Assembly (NCBI RefSeq): GCF_032854445.1
Contig: NC_088300.1
Coordinates: forward strand, 65,076,984-65,136,983
Reading direction: 5' to 3'
DNA length: 60,000 nucleotides
Source of the DNA: Liolophura sinensis
Lineage: Eukaryota > Mollusca > Polyplacophora > Chitonida > Chitonidae
Part shown: piece by piece, positions 1 to 13,900 of the stretch
How the letters are laid out: each line of letters opens with the position of its first letter
Numbering within the stretch: the first letter of the stretch is position 1
The notes under the pieces: model-generated
Databases searched by the model: none
Told to the model about the DNA's origin: nothing
What the model saw: the letters and a program-made list of their open reading frames with translations, nothing else
Made by a program: the position numbers and the translations under genes

Positions 1-888
1 ATCGGCTTCTCCACCAGCAAACATTCCTGTCACTATAAAACCAAAGTACATAAAAATGTAAAAGTAAACTATAGAAAATGTTTTCTAGGAGTATACCATA
101 ATAATGCATAAAAAAACACGTCTCATTCTTCCAAAACTGAGAATTTACACATCACTAACAAAAGGAATTGGTAAAACTTATGAATGTTTAGCATAAAGCA
201 AAAGTACACACACTCTGAACTAGCAGAAGTCGCACACATGTACTAACTTCAAGTTTCAATATACAACAAAGGTTTACTTGTTATCATGAAACCTACATGA
301 ATTCTCAGTTTAATCAACATGTATATGCTTTCACATTATGTTATAAAGCTTACTGGCAAATCAAAAAGATAACCTACATACATGAAGACATCCATCACAA
401 ATTAGTGTGCTAATTAGTTCTGTATAAAACATGATGAATATTAACCAAAGGAAGGCAAGATTTAATACTCGGCAGGAACTTTCAGGAAAATCTCAAATGT
501 ACTGCACATGTTACATGTATATGTATCGTTGTCTAAAACAGATATCTGCCATCACCCAATGTTATGTATGCATCTTGTATCTTAACCGATTGCTCGCCCA
601 GATTCCAGTTCTGATAAATTATCTATCTATTCACTTTACTTGTCACTTATATGATGAACAGGGAACGAGCAAGGTTTATGGCAGCAGGAAACCTGAATAC
701 CCAAAAGAAAACACTCATCCTCACCAAGCACCTGACAAACCTTTTGAGCTACACTGCAGTGCTTAACTATCTGAGCCTGCAAGGCCTTCAGACATTTCAG
801 ATGAATAAATGGACTAAGTAGCTGTAGATTTATATCTGGTAACCAATGGCAACTTTTTTTCTACTGGACACTGAAAGGATGGACTTAC
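1..888. other. Intronic or downstream sequence of the PARP14-like gene
   Basis: No coding signal I can support. AT-rich. A weak acceptor-like ATAGTGACAG lies at the extreme left edge on the minus strand, but the sequence after it is too short to judge. Confidence 0.4.
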
Positions 889-1006
889 ATGGCAGGAATT
901 AAATGCTCTCCAGAAAGTTTCAGAGAAGGAAAAGTTATAAACACTGAATCAATGGACATGAAAGAGCTGTTTACGCTAATCATGTTGCCTTCTAATTTTA
1001 AAACAT
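889..1006 (-). CDS. Possible PARP14-like exon 20 (tentative)
   Basis: It is flanked by a plausible acceptor (TTTTCATCAG) and a good donor (GTAAGTCC), and is open from phase 1 to phase 2: YVLKLEGNMISVNSSFMSID then SVFITFPSLKLSGEHLIPA. Phase 1 matches exon 19. I recognise no domain; it would lie between macro 3 and the expected WWE/ART part. It could be chance open sequence. Confidence 0.3.
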
Positions 1007-1748
1007 CTGATGAAAATAAAATAAAAAAAATGGACGGAAATAACAAATTATTTTCAAAATCATAAATATACCTGAAAGGAAAAGACAATTATAGCTTCAC
1101 CAACAGAGTACATGTCAGGTGTCAAAATGTTTGCTCATCCGCTCGTTTTTAAACGATCTGAATCATGCAAAGATAAGTAATTTCAGACATATAATTAAAC
1201 CATGTTGGGGGAACTCAGAACTGGTCGAGATCATCGCACAGAAGAGCTTGAAATATCAAACATTTTGACCGTGCATGTATCTCTTTGAAATCTTTTCCTG
1301 CATAAAAGATGGTTATGACTGTCACAAGCAATATAAGTAAGCCAAGGCCAAGTCTTGGAAAATTATGAGAGCAGCAATACTACAAGTCAGTTCACATAAG
1401 CTACAACAAAAATTGTATTTTTACACAAAGGAAGAAATCTGCAGTAACTGTTGTCTTTCTGATTTGCATATGGTATAAGATCTAAAACCCCCAAAAGTTC
1501 ATTTTGGAGGCAAATATTATAAAATATTACTTTCATGCTGAAATTGACATTTTTCCAGTAAGGTATTATTCTACCTTTCAACAAACATCAAGAACCACCA
1601 TTCTATTAAAGATCAACAGAGCCCTCATAATCATTCAAAATGAGCAAACTATGTGTAGGTTTTGACAAAATTATGAGTATTCATTTAATACACTTAGCAC
1701 AACGATTGAGGGTGACTCACTATAGAGGCTATGTATGCCTGTACTTAC

Positions 1749-1964
1749 AACTATCCCATGCTTTGCGGAAGAAGGATTTGGGTGTTGCTCCAGCTCTAGA
1801 AAAGCAATTCCTCAAGCCTTTCTTCACACTGTTCACCATGGATTCTTCAAAAACTATCAGTTGTACATCTGTGATACATAAGGTGTCCTGCAACTTGGAC
1901 TGGAATTCATTGATTGCTCCATACATATCCTCTGCCATTTCCTCCGGATTTTTTTTGCCAACAC
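1749..1964 (-). CDS. PARP14: PARP14-like exon 19: end of macro domain 3
   Basis: It has 72 codons, phase 1 to 1 (TCATTTTTAG; T|GTAAGT). It reads GVGKKNPEEMAEDMYGAINE, then DVQLIVFEESMVNSVKKGL, the last helix and strand of a macro domain, and a short tail ending KAWDS. The gene must continue because the donor is strong and no stop has been reached. The next exon is uncertain (see 889-1006). Confidence 0.85.
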
Positions 1965-4900
1965 CTAAAAATGACAAGGCAGAAGTTATACGCAAGCTGA
2001 TAGAAACATGTTTGCGTGTATACATATGTATACATAGACGCATTTCAGGTGTACATACATGTATATCAGAGATAGTGGAAGGATTTTATAATATGTCACA
2101 GTCTCATGCTGTCAGTAGGCATGAGCTTGACATTTCTCCTTTACTAAGATGAGTTGGGTGAATATGTTACAACATCAGTAAAGAATGATAATGAAACATC
2201 AGATAAATTGTAATTTGGGCTTATGTTTCTATCAACAAGTTTTACTTGTTTAGAATCATTTTACTAAAAAAAAAAAGGTTTAGTTGCTGAAAGTTATGAA
2301 AGGTTTCAAACATAAATGATTAATGCAATAAATCAGTATAAATATGTATATAATTAATTGTTTAAAAGGCTGAGAATGTTGATACTTCATTATGAATCAT
2401 TAGTCTTAGATGTAGGTTACATAACCTTGTTGTCTGCAGTGTATAAAATTTCAAGTAAGCAGCTCTGCTCTCATTGTTGTAGTTATCTATACCTTATCAA
2501 AGGGAGAACTTGTGCCAAGCTTTATATCAATATTATTATAAGGTTATAAAAATTTTTTTTGAAATTTCTGCTCATCTGTATGTTAAATCACTTGTCTAAA
2601 GTGCTAAAAATGGCACTCAATGTTTAGTTTTATTGATCGTTATGTAGGGCTATACCTTACATAAATAAGAAAAGGACATTTAAATGTGGACTACACGCAT
2701 TTGTTTTATCGGTTGCTTCCATCTGCTATGTTTGTAGACAACTTGTAAAGTGAGAACAAGTTCAACGTTTATTTTAACGATGTCATTCTTCAGTATTCGT
2801 TTAGATCATATACACAAAATAGTCACATTCTCATCTCTACTCTGTATGCTGACTGATACTGACACTCTGCCACATGCCTGCTCAGCACAAATCACAGGGA
2901 TATTGAGACTTTTCTTACACTGTTGGAAGACATTGTAATGGTTTCACCATGCTATTTTCCCTACTGTGAGATCACTGATGCATGTGGCATCAGGTACAGG
3001 ATTTGGAAATATACATGTTCCAAAGTGACCATTGCTTACACATCAATCAAGATCTAACAGTGCATATACGCGTTCATAACCTCTGTATCTATCATGTAAA
3101 TTGTCCATATATGTAGGTCAGTATGAACTTACCTGTTCCCACCGCTGGGAAAGAGACTGATGATAATTCCATCTTATTTGCAGCCTCAAGACACTTCTTG
3201 ATCTTGGACTTCCAGGAGGGAGAACTTTGTGCATCAATGTGAATGACATGCCTACACCTCAAGCGTCCTGCTCCAGTAACTACACAACCTTCTGCTTTCA
3301 TTTTCTTCACTGGAACATAATTGGCAATGCTAAATAAAAATGCATGGCAATTATACATTCCCCCAAGATCTATACAAATTTTTTTATACAGCAGTTTTAC
3401 GCCATGTCTCCAAATTACTTAGCCTTGCATAATTACAATGTACTTTCCTAAGCATGATAGAGACCTTAAAATGATGCTTCTGATGCCAAGGCTCAAGTTT
3501 TTCTGAGAAGAAAGTAATGAGAAGAAAGTAATGAGAAGAAAGTAATGAAAAGAATTTCTTTTGTGACCCACTAAGATGGATGAATCAATGAGAATAAAGA
3601 AACGTGTCACTTGAAAAATGCTAAAACTTTAGGCGAAACACAATATTACATCAAATAGCAATAAAGTGATGTCAGCCAATCAAAAGCTACAAATCAATGT
3701 TATGGGTTTGAAAATCTATATCTATGTGGTGACTAGAACACAGCAAGAACAATTTTGAGGATTCTGAAGTTATCATAGCAATTTAAATGTGAATCCCTGT
3801 TGGCTACGTAGTCCAGATCACGCTATCTCTTTCCTATTTAGGTCACCTGTTTGGATCTACTCACCTGGAGAAAAGGAATACATACACAGTATCAGACCAA
3901 AAATTTCCTCTTATTTTGCCCAATTCTGAGGGTTCTATTGAAGTTAAAAAGTTATTTTGAGGTTAGCAATGAAAATAGGATGACACCCTACAGGAGTTTC
4001 AACATCAAAAGTAATATTTTATGATCTTTATTTGCCAATAATAAATGCTTTTACTAAAGTGAAAATCATTCTTATAGACTAACTAACATATGAATGGAAA
4101 TTATTATGACATGACTGGCCTAACAAACTCGGTGATTTGTGAACTGTCAGCCTTACCTTGTGACTTGCAGTCTTGCTGGAGCTGATCACCAGCAGCTTTC
4201 AGAATGGCACTGGAAACAGCACCTACAGTTAACAGGATGAAGAAAGTTACATACACATACCACAGTGAACAAAAAAATAGCATATGGGCTTCACACTTAA
4301 TATTTAGATTCAATAAAATACAGGTACATATTATAGTATTTGTATTTGGTTATATGCTTGGGTTTATATGTTGTTTATATGTCGTACTTGGCTATTTCAT
4401 ACGACGACAAAGGGTCATTAGGTACAGTATTTGTAAGAATTAAAGTCTGCATATATACATGTATATACATAGAAAAATTATACAGGACAGATATCACAGA
4501 AAAATATGTAAAAAATTCTATCGAGTTTCTGAAAGCTGAGAACAAGAAGTTCAGCACTGGGGATATGACAGATGGACAATTCACTCTGAGTAGTCATGTA
4601 GAAGTCCTTAAGAACTTGGTGAATCACTAGCCTTAAAAGCATCACATGATAATTGGCTGTCAGGTTAAAAAAAACCCCTATTAGTTCTAGATTGTCAGTG
4701 TGGTTTCTTAAAGTGGATAGGCAGACATAGTGATACAATAAGTTAGATTTTGTGGTTAATTTTTAAGTGTTAAACTGATGCATTTTGAACCACACATTTA
4801 TGAGCAGGGAACTCAGAACGGCTGCCCATGTTACAATGCATACATATTGAGCAGCACACTGTAGTAGCTCGTTAGGGTGAGCTGGCAATAAAAATGCTCA

Positions 4901-7900
4901 GATTTATGACGCAAATATCTTCCCAATATCTGAATGAAAGGGTCTGCCATCAATAAGTAGGTCCTACTTTGTTCGGTAAAGTCGGTACAGCCAGCTTGGC
5001 CAAATGCTTACACCCATACGGGATGAGGATGAGGACTAACAGGGCCGCTAAAACATCTCCCTGACTGAGCGCCAAACTAAAAGAAACATCGGCCCTTTGA
5101 ACAAAGAACAGAGCTGATACTCTTTGCTTGGATATCAGGTGTTTTTGTTTGTATTTTCTCATTATATAGTATTTGCATTAATACCGATGTTACGGTGGAG
5201 CTCCTACAATGTAGATGTCACTCTAGATAGCTATAACATGGCAATATGGCGTCACCAAATGAGTGTCTAGGCAATGACGATTTACTATTTTTTTTTTTTT
5301 TGCTATTTACTTTATTGATAAGCGGTGTAGAATTTTTGGAATATTTTTAGAAATTTTGTGGAATACTACTTTATTAATTAATTGAGCTTTGGAGGCTGAC
5401 TTTATGTTCACTTTAACATCATTAATATTTGAAACGGTAACAGTTGCTTCAGACACATAAAATATACTTGTAATCTGGTTCACACTGAATTTGTAAAGTA
5501 AAACTATTCCTGAATAACGATCTCCATCAATTTGATAACAAAGCTTATGACTTATCCATTCATAATCTCAACACATCCTGTACCTGTATATTTAAAAAAC
5601 AAAAAATAGAATCCAGATGTCCCAATTACCCTCCTTCCATCCCCTAACATTTTCCAAAAATAAAGAAAACCTTAAAATAAGTGACAGGATGTCGTGTTGT
5701 TTAGCTTAGCCTCATATTTTATTTCATGGGCCATTTGTGGTATATATTGATTGCACTAATGGTATATACAGTTTGAATGGAGAAATGCAGTAATCCGAGA
5801 ATAGTGTACATGAAAATCCATTATAACTGCACTATAAAGTACCTGAATGGGAGTAATTGTGAAAATAATTACCAAATTATAATTAAGCCTAAACATGTTT
5901 AGATTATAGGGAAAATGTATCCTACGTTTCATGGTAATAGGTTCAGTATTTTAGGAAGATTTGCATGGGCAAAATCTTAATATATGGAAAAGAACTAACA
6001 AATAGGGGTAATTATGACAAAAATAACATTATAAAAATAATTACCTGATTGACATTAAACTTATGCATGCACAGGTTTAAATAATAGCCAACATTCACAA
6101 TAATAGTATTAATGGCTTTATTCCAAGAGGGTAAAATACAATGCTTTTTATACTCAGTCAACACTGGGTTGATCTACACTGAGACCCTCAGACACAAACA
6201 ATTTGAAACAATATGTTACATTACATATGTGTTGCAAAACATGGTAATTTGGATTGTGTAAACCACTTCCAACGAGATTTTGAAAACAATATATATATAG
6301 ATATACAGTGGCAAATTAAATCACCACAAAGTACTCAAACAGTGAAATAATAATAAAAGCATGTGTGAATTTTGCCACCATAACTATCCCAACTAGTGGA
6401 AGAGATAGGTTAGTGGGGGACGGCCCATTACCGACCCCTTCCTATCCCCTCCAGAAGTTGCAACCTCATGATACATATGTTCAAAGCATGGCAAGTTTCA
6501 TCAAAATCAGCTCCGTAGTTTGGGAGGAGATTCATGGGAAAACCTGAATACATGGAAAGCACTGTTACATAAAGTCCTAAATGGGTGTAATTATGAAACT
6601 AATTACCCCACTGCCATTAAACTTGAGCATGCACAAATTCAGATGATAGGCAAGATGTATGGTAAGTTTCATTGAAATCGGCGCAGTAGTTTGGGAGTGA
6701 ATGCATGGACAAAATCGTGTCTACAGGCAAATGGACACACAGGGTGATTCCAGAATACCCACACCTAACACCGTGGAGAGGTATATAAAAAAAAAGTCCC
6801 CTCCTGTACTAATAACGTGAATCACAATGATCTCATTTTATAAACCAAAAATTAACACCTCTATTACTCTGAAACAACCACAAACCACGATTTCAAGGTT
6901 TTCATTTAGAATTGGAGGAGGTCAGAGTTCAAAAATAGTTGGCTGAATTAAAAATAATTATGTCACAATTACTATTGATTTAAATAGTAAGAATATTCAA
7001 AGTAGGCGGCTACGGCGACGGCAGTAGACAGCTCTCTGCAGCCTGCTACTACCTTTTTTTGAACACCCTTGATTTTAAGCCTTACCTTGATTTAGGTTCA
7101 GTGCCTCATTTGTGCTGTTCACAATGGCATCTGTACCAGCCTTAGTTATGTCCCCTTGTGACACGCTGAAGCGGATTTTCTGAAGTGGGAAAATCTCCTC
7201 CTCCTGTACAGGGGCCCGGCCAGGGGTATTACCTGAAAGTCGGCCAGTCATGTGAGGTCAAATTGGCCAAACAAGCCAATGTCATTTCTATCAATTATCA
7301 GTATATATGTAGATCAACTTCCTGGTTGAAAATCTGCCATTGTCATGTATATCTTATCTTGCTAGCCACTGCTTGCTCCAGAATGTAACTACTTCATTAC
7401 AACTGGCAAGAAATGATTTTGAGATGAACAATTCAAGCACTCACAGCTTTCATGAGCTCCCAGTGAAAGGGGTGAGATAATTCAGACCATTTGTACAGAC
7501 TTTCTGTGACTATGCACATACAGCTATGTTGAGGCCTTAATCCACACACGGCATGGCATATCTGGATCCTACATAGAACTAAATTTCTCTCAAGTTGAAT
7601 TAATTTTTTTCCAAAATAAAACTAACACATTAACATAATCTCTAAAGCATGATTTCTTGTCAACAACAAAGGGCCATATCAATTACTATGGGTTAAGTAT
7701 AGAAATTTAATGTGGACTAAAATAAAAGTTTGTTATCAGCGGGACTCCCAATATTATGTGGTAATGCATGAGTAATAGTGAGCTACAATGACACACTACT
7801 GACAAATATGGAAAACCACTGAAAGTGCATAAAATAACATTGAGAAACTTGTTACATGTTTCAAAAACAAAGAGAACAGTTTCATCTTAAAACAAAATTC

Positions 7901-10900
7901 TTTGGCTTAAACATAAAGGAAATATTGTGCTGCACAAACTGTTTCTACATTCCATTTAATTTCACGAGTACAGGTGTCAGTGCAATGTATTTAATGTTCT
8001 AAATCACCTGGAGGGCACAGTAACTTCCAGTCTGTAACTTTCTTTGGTGGGATTAATGGCTTTTTGTAATGAAAAAACTGAACAAAATGTCAATTTGAGC
8101 TTAGTTACAGGGTTCGCACGCCTGACGGCCCAAAAACAATTCCAGGACTTTTCAAGTACTTTTAAGTACTTAAAACACAAATTCAAGTACCTCAAACGAC
8201 AGTCATATCTACACTTTCGCGTACAAACTGCGACAACAGGTGCAGCTTGAATACTTTTTTAGGTCATTTTGTACGCGTGGTACAGCCATGCCGTGGCATT
8301 AGACCGGTACGCAGCCTTGTGTTGGTGCCTTCAGTCGGTGCAGACATCACTGATAATCAGATAACCAATCGTTGATTCTTATAAATTTCCCACTGTCCGT
8401 CAGAATAAAAAGCAGCTTAAAATATTTCTGCACAACCTACGTGTTTGTAAACAGCGCCACTGCCATTCATGTGTTGTCCAGGGCGGACTTGCCCATACTG
8501 GAGACATCTATACTTCGGAGACACAATCGGCAGTATGCCCGATTGACACTGCTGGCGCTGCGCACAAGCCAGTCCTTGAAATCTGGGAACTGCAGCCGTT
8601 CGTCGCTAAAACGACAGTTGCCTGGTATCTCTAATGCATTGTTTCATGCACCAAATCGCTCTCAATGACTACAGCGTAATTTCTTACCGCCAAACCAAAA
8701 AATGGCGATCTTGGCGCCCTCTGGCGGGGAAAAAGAAGTCTGTAATGGCGCAAAACTATGACCGCGTACATGCCACTGGCGGGCGTTTTAGGTGCATGCC
8801 CTTTGCCAGTTCATTCACAGATTCTTACCACCGAATAACTTCTTGACGTGATACAAACAAAAGCAAGTACTTCCAAGGACCTCCACATAAAAATGATCAA
8901 ATTCAAGCACTTTCCAGTCACTGAATTACCAAAATAAAATTCAAGTGCTTTCAAGGTTTTCAAGGACCCGTGCGAACGCTGTAGTTATTTTTAAAATCTG
9001 AGGATGTAATAGATACCAAATTAATACACAGGGCCTCAGACTTGACAAGTGCCAAAAAGTAAAATTGTTAATTTAGCATTAAATCGGGAACCAAAAGTGA
9101 TTATGCAGTGATTTTATTTATTTGTTTGATTGGTGTTTTACGCCGTACTCGAGAATATTTCACTTATACGACGGCGGCCAGCATTATGGTGGGTGGAAAC
9201 CTGGCACTGCCCAGGGGAAACCCACGACTATCCACATGCTGCTGTCAGACGGCCGGAGAGGAAGCCAGTATAAGCTGGACTTGAACTCACAGCGACCACA
9301 TTGGTGAGAGACTCCTGGGTCATTACGCTGCGCTAGCGCGCTAACCAAATGAACCACGGAGGCCCCGATTATGCAGTGAAATCAAGGTGTGAAGTTTGTT
9401 GCGCTTAATGGTAATGTCCAGTATGAAGGCTATGTACTGCCATCACTATGCAGTTGCAACCAAAAGCCTGTCTTACCCTCCATGGAGAGACTGTTATACT
9501 TGCGATTCTTCCTCCTATGGGACACTGTGGCTTCATGTGGTAATCCACTTAGCTTTCTCCTCTGATCTTCAAATGCCTTTATTCCAATTTGAAAGAATAA
9601 ATGATCCATTACAAGATGTTAATAAATATACAGTATCTAAATACTCACTTTGTGTGCTTTGTTCATTTGTCTGGTGTTTTACGCACTGATCATTAATATT
9701 GACAGAAGTAGTCCACTTAACTGATATTGACTGAGCGTATGCGTACGCGGAAATTGCGGAGAAAACTCAGAGAATACCATTTCCCCTGAGAAAAACGGAC
9801 ATAAAGCTACAGCTATACCAGCCTTTTGAACACAAAACCTCATTGGTCTAGCACTTGTTATCTTCTCTTAGATAGCATAGTCTGCAAGTTGCATATTTTC
9901 TGCGTTAGCTCAGCCATTACGCTGCTAAATATTAACATAAAATTGATTAGATTTTCATCATGGCATTTTTAAAGAAAATGCTGTGCAATGCACTTAAAAA
10001 CCCCCAAGCCTTGAGCACATGTACAATGTAATGGACAGACCCAACTTAACTGTGGTTTGTAATAATGTGTAGCTCTTCTCTGAGTGGCATTTAGAAGGTT
10101 GTGAAACATGAAGCAGGAGAATACCTTTTAGGATAACAATTTTGTTGTTGTTGTTTATCTTGGGGTGCCCTTGCAGCTTCTTATATCAAATTTAACTTAA
10201 ATGATCCCTATGACCTGGAAGAACTTAGAATTGGTAGCAAGGCTACCAAAGAGCTCGCCTGTATGAGACATTTGACTGCAAAACTTCAGCTCAATGCATA
10301 AAGAAATGAAATCGTGAATTTGGTAATTTAAGGAAATTAATACACACACAATACTTTTTACGATAGCAAGTCTAACATTTTGATTAACAGTGATTAATAC
10401 ACAACACACTAAGTCAGGAAAGTCAGGAATTCAGTAATTTACGGAATAAATTAATATGCTTACAGAGATTCCCGCTGCGTCATTGTGCTTTATATTCATG
10501 TAAAACTTCAGGTCAATACATGCAGTACATTATGAGACAATGGCCCTAAGACTTTGTTTAACATTGATTCTAATACATCACAAACTAAGTCAGGAAATAT
10601 GTACACACACAATCAACAATGGAATATCCTCCCTCGAGCTATTCTACTTTACATGTGTGCAAACTCTGAGCTTAATACATGGACTACTTTTTGAGAAACT
10701 GCCCCTAACACTTTGTTTAACATAGGTTCTTATACACAATACACTGAGTCAGGAATAATTCCAGTCATTGCCTGTGCTTACTGTGTACACATCAAATCAA
10801 TGATGGAACATTCCCCTTGTGCTAAACTGCTCTGCATGTGAGCAAATCCTGAGCTTAATACATGCTGTACTTTTTGAGAAACCACCCCTAGCACATTGAT

Positions 10901-13900
10901 AAATATTGCTTTCTCTATTATTGGCCAAGGATGCCCATGCTCAGGGTATGACATAAGCTATGCCTGCACTTTATACAGGCCAGCTTAAACGGTCAAGGTT
11001 GCTGAAAATCACTAGAGTTCTTCCTCATGCCAAGGTGTAAGTATGGTGTAAGTTTGGTGAACTTGAGCTAAACCATTCTAGAGATAAAATTTAGCTTAAA
11101 TGACCCAAATGACCTTGAAGAAAAAGTTTAGGTTGCTGAAAACAAAGGGGTTCTTTCTCATGACAAGTCTTTGTGTGGTGTAAGTTTAGTGAATTTGGCA
11201 TAAACTACTCTGGAGATATCATGTTTGCAAGCCTCTAATAAAATTTAACTTAATGACCCCAATAACCTTGAAGAAAAAGGCCAAGATCACTGAAAATTAA
11301 CAGGGATCTTCCTCATGTCAAGGTGTAAGTTTGGTGAACTTGGGCTAAGCCATTCTAGACATAGAGCGTTTAGATGGACGGACAGACTCTGCCCGCTACG
11401 ACAATACACCTTGGCCAATATTGGCTGAGGGGTAAAAACCTTTAATTGTATTTTGACGTAAATGCATTTATCATTAAGTTGACCGCAATCATAGGAACAT
11501 ATTATTTTGAAAATAACAGAAAGTTCCATTACAGAAATAGATGGATGCAGCATTACACGTATATAGTTTTTGAAATATGGCAACAGAATGACATCTCTTT
11601 AAGCCATGACACCATTGTTCTGCAACACCGAGGGTTATTTTTATATTTCTGTCTTACACTATAGCAATTTATGTATTTAAGAGAAACATCTGCCAGTTTA
11701 AATATATATATTTTTTGGCACTTTTGATTAAGGTAAATGTTTATTGATGATTTTCAGGTATTTTTCCTACACTGCCCCATGTTAAAGTCACAATATCATG
11801 CCCCAGAGACATCACTCATCCTGGGAAAAAATCTTTCTTTCAGCATTCCATAATCAATCCACAGGTACACCGGAAGAAAATCGATGCGAAGGACTTTTTG
11901 CCTCGCTGATTTTTTCTTCAGATATGCCATAATGAAGAAGGCAGATATACTTGACTGAAACACAACACAATCCATCTGGCTAAAAGCACATCACATTAAC
12001 AAACCTTGACAGTGGACTTGCTGGCTGGAAACACAACAAAGCTGACTGTCCTAAGGCATGACTTCGGGTTATCATCGCTGAACTTTATTGCCGTCTCGTA
12101 CATTATCTTAGCAACAACTGCGTCTGGAAAATGCAGGTTTCCTGTACCTAGGGCTGGGAAGGCTATGCTTGTGAAGCCATTTGTCTGGGCTTTGGTCAGG
12201 CAATTCATAATGAATTGCTCTAGAACCTGTTGGAATCACAAACACAGAAAATAAACACAAGCAATAGACCATGTAGTTTTATTTATTTATTTAGTTTATT
12301 GGTGTTTTATGCTGTACTCAAGAATATTTCACTTCCATATTGAGGGGAAACCAGGCAGAGCCCCGTGGAAAACCCACGACCACTGCAGGGAGGCAGACCT
12401 TCCCACGTATGATTGGAGGGGAAGCCAGCATGAGCTTTTCTTGAACTCACAGCTACTGCACTGATGGCAGGCTCCTAGGCATGTAGTTTTAACACAGTGA
12501 CATGATGCACACATTGACATAAGACTGAAAAAAGCTACAGCTGTCATGGCTGACACAATGGAAGAGTTGAAGCAAATATGTGACTAGTCTCTCTTAACCA
12601 GACCATCCTAACCTACCGGCACCCTACCGTTTTCGGTCTGTCGAAATACCTATCACATTCTTATACAAGTGGACAGTGATGTAATCAGTGTTGACCAATG
12701 AACGCTCCGTCCGAGAAAAAAGCCTTTGCGGAAGACAACAAATTTTCATTGGTTGAAGTGGGGTGTGTCTTCATTAATATTAATTATCAAGCAAGAACTG
12801 GCAAAAGTAAGATGTCGACCGAAGAAGTGCTGTTTGTTCGTTTCCCACTCCTCTTTAATATCCTTGCAAATATCCCCGCTCTCTCGTTTGCAGGTTTCCT
12901 CTTTCCGTAGAACCTTTTCTAATTTATTTAATCTCACAGAACATGGCATGCAGACATAGCCCTCTCCTTTCATAACAACAACGTCAGAGAAGACGAAGCG
13001 AAAAGCGTCCAGAAGCTCCTTAGAAATCTTCCTTTCCATCGTCAAATCACGCCTTTGGGCTGTCACAACACGATTATTCACTGTGGATACCAGCTGTGCT
13101 AAACAAATTTTATGCTAAACCTTGAAATCCACATAATCTTTTCATTTTTTTGGTGTGGCCATCAGATCGCATCATTGTGGTATATAGAGCTATAGGTGTC
13201 AACTGTCACAAGTCATCTGTCATTTACTGTTTACCACTTCCTGCCAGATAGTAAAGTCGTTTCCATAGGTCAGCCAGGATTATGTTAAATAGCTATGTTT
13301 ACGTCACCATATGCGACTTGTGCAGGCTTTTCATCAGAGGTCGAGTAGACTTACGGCTACAGTCCCCTGCATATGGAAAGTAGTATGTGGCTTGCTGGTA
13401 ACTTCACTTTATTTCAGATAGTGCCGCACCAATTTGAACTGTTGTCTACATATGTTAAATAATTCTTTTTGTTTTTTTCAATTCACATAAGGGTATGAAA
13501 TGAAAAACAAAACTTGAAAGGAAACATGGCCTATCCAGGAAATTTTCCTTCTGAAGATACATACATGTATACATTAATGTAAAGTCTTGAAAAACAAAGA
13601 CTTCAAAAAAGAAAGAGCTAGAGAAGAAAAAAGAAAAAGTCAGTGTGTCATAAGGTGTAATCGAACTCTTGTCATGATCAACCGACACCTGCCTCATTCA
13701 CCTGGCCTGGTCGATGGTTAGCCTTCAATGCTCTTACAGATAAGCAGCACATGTATTCAAGTAACATTTTCTGCAGCTTCAAGAAAGCCCATTTATAGTC
13801 TAGATATGCTACAGTTTTCCCTCTCAAACTTATGTTCTAGTAGGAAATTATGCACACAACATGGTCTTTGCCATAACTGCAGTTTATAGCCATGCCCTGT

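Noticed and set aside
1-40. Possible exon start at the left window edge on the minus strand
   Set aside because: Fewer than 30 bases remain after the AG, and direct joining to exon 19 would create a stop; it cannot be evaluated.
431-766. 111-codon plus-strand ORF
   Set aside because: Low-complexity translation of AT-rich DNA with no domain, no splice context and no homology I recognise.
1640-2152. 170-codon plus-strand ORF
   Set aside because: It is the antisense shadow of macro-3 exon 19; the minus-strand reading has proper splice sites and domain sequence.
7203-7232. Upstream acceptor (ACTTTCAG) for exon 16
   Set aside because: Better pyrimidine tract, but phase 1 conflicts with the phase-0 end of exon 15; it would require an additional exon that I could not find. 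Kept only as an alternative.
8372-8846. ORFs of 98 and 70 codons with higher GC
   Set aside because: They lie inside the CAGGGTTCGCACG element, have no recognisable motif, and the composition is explained by the transposon.
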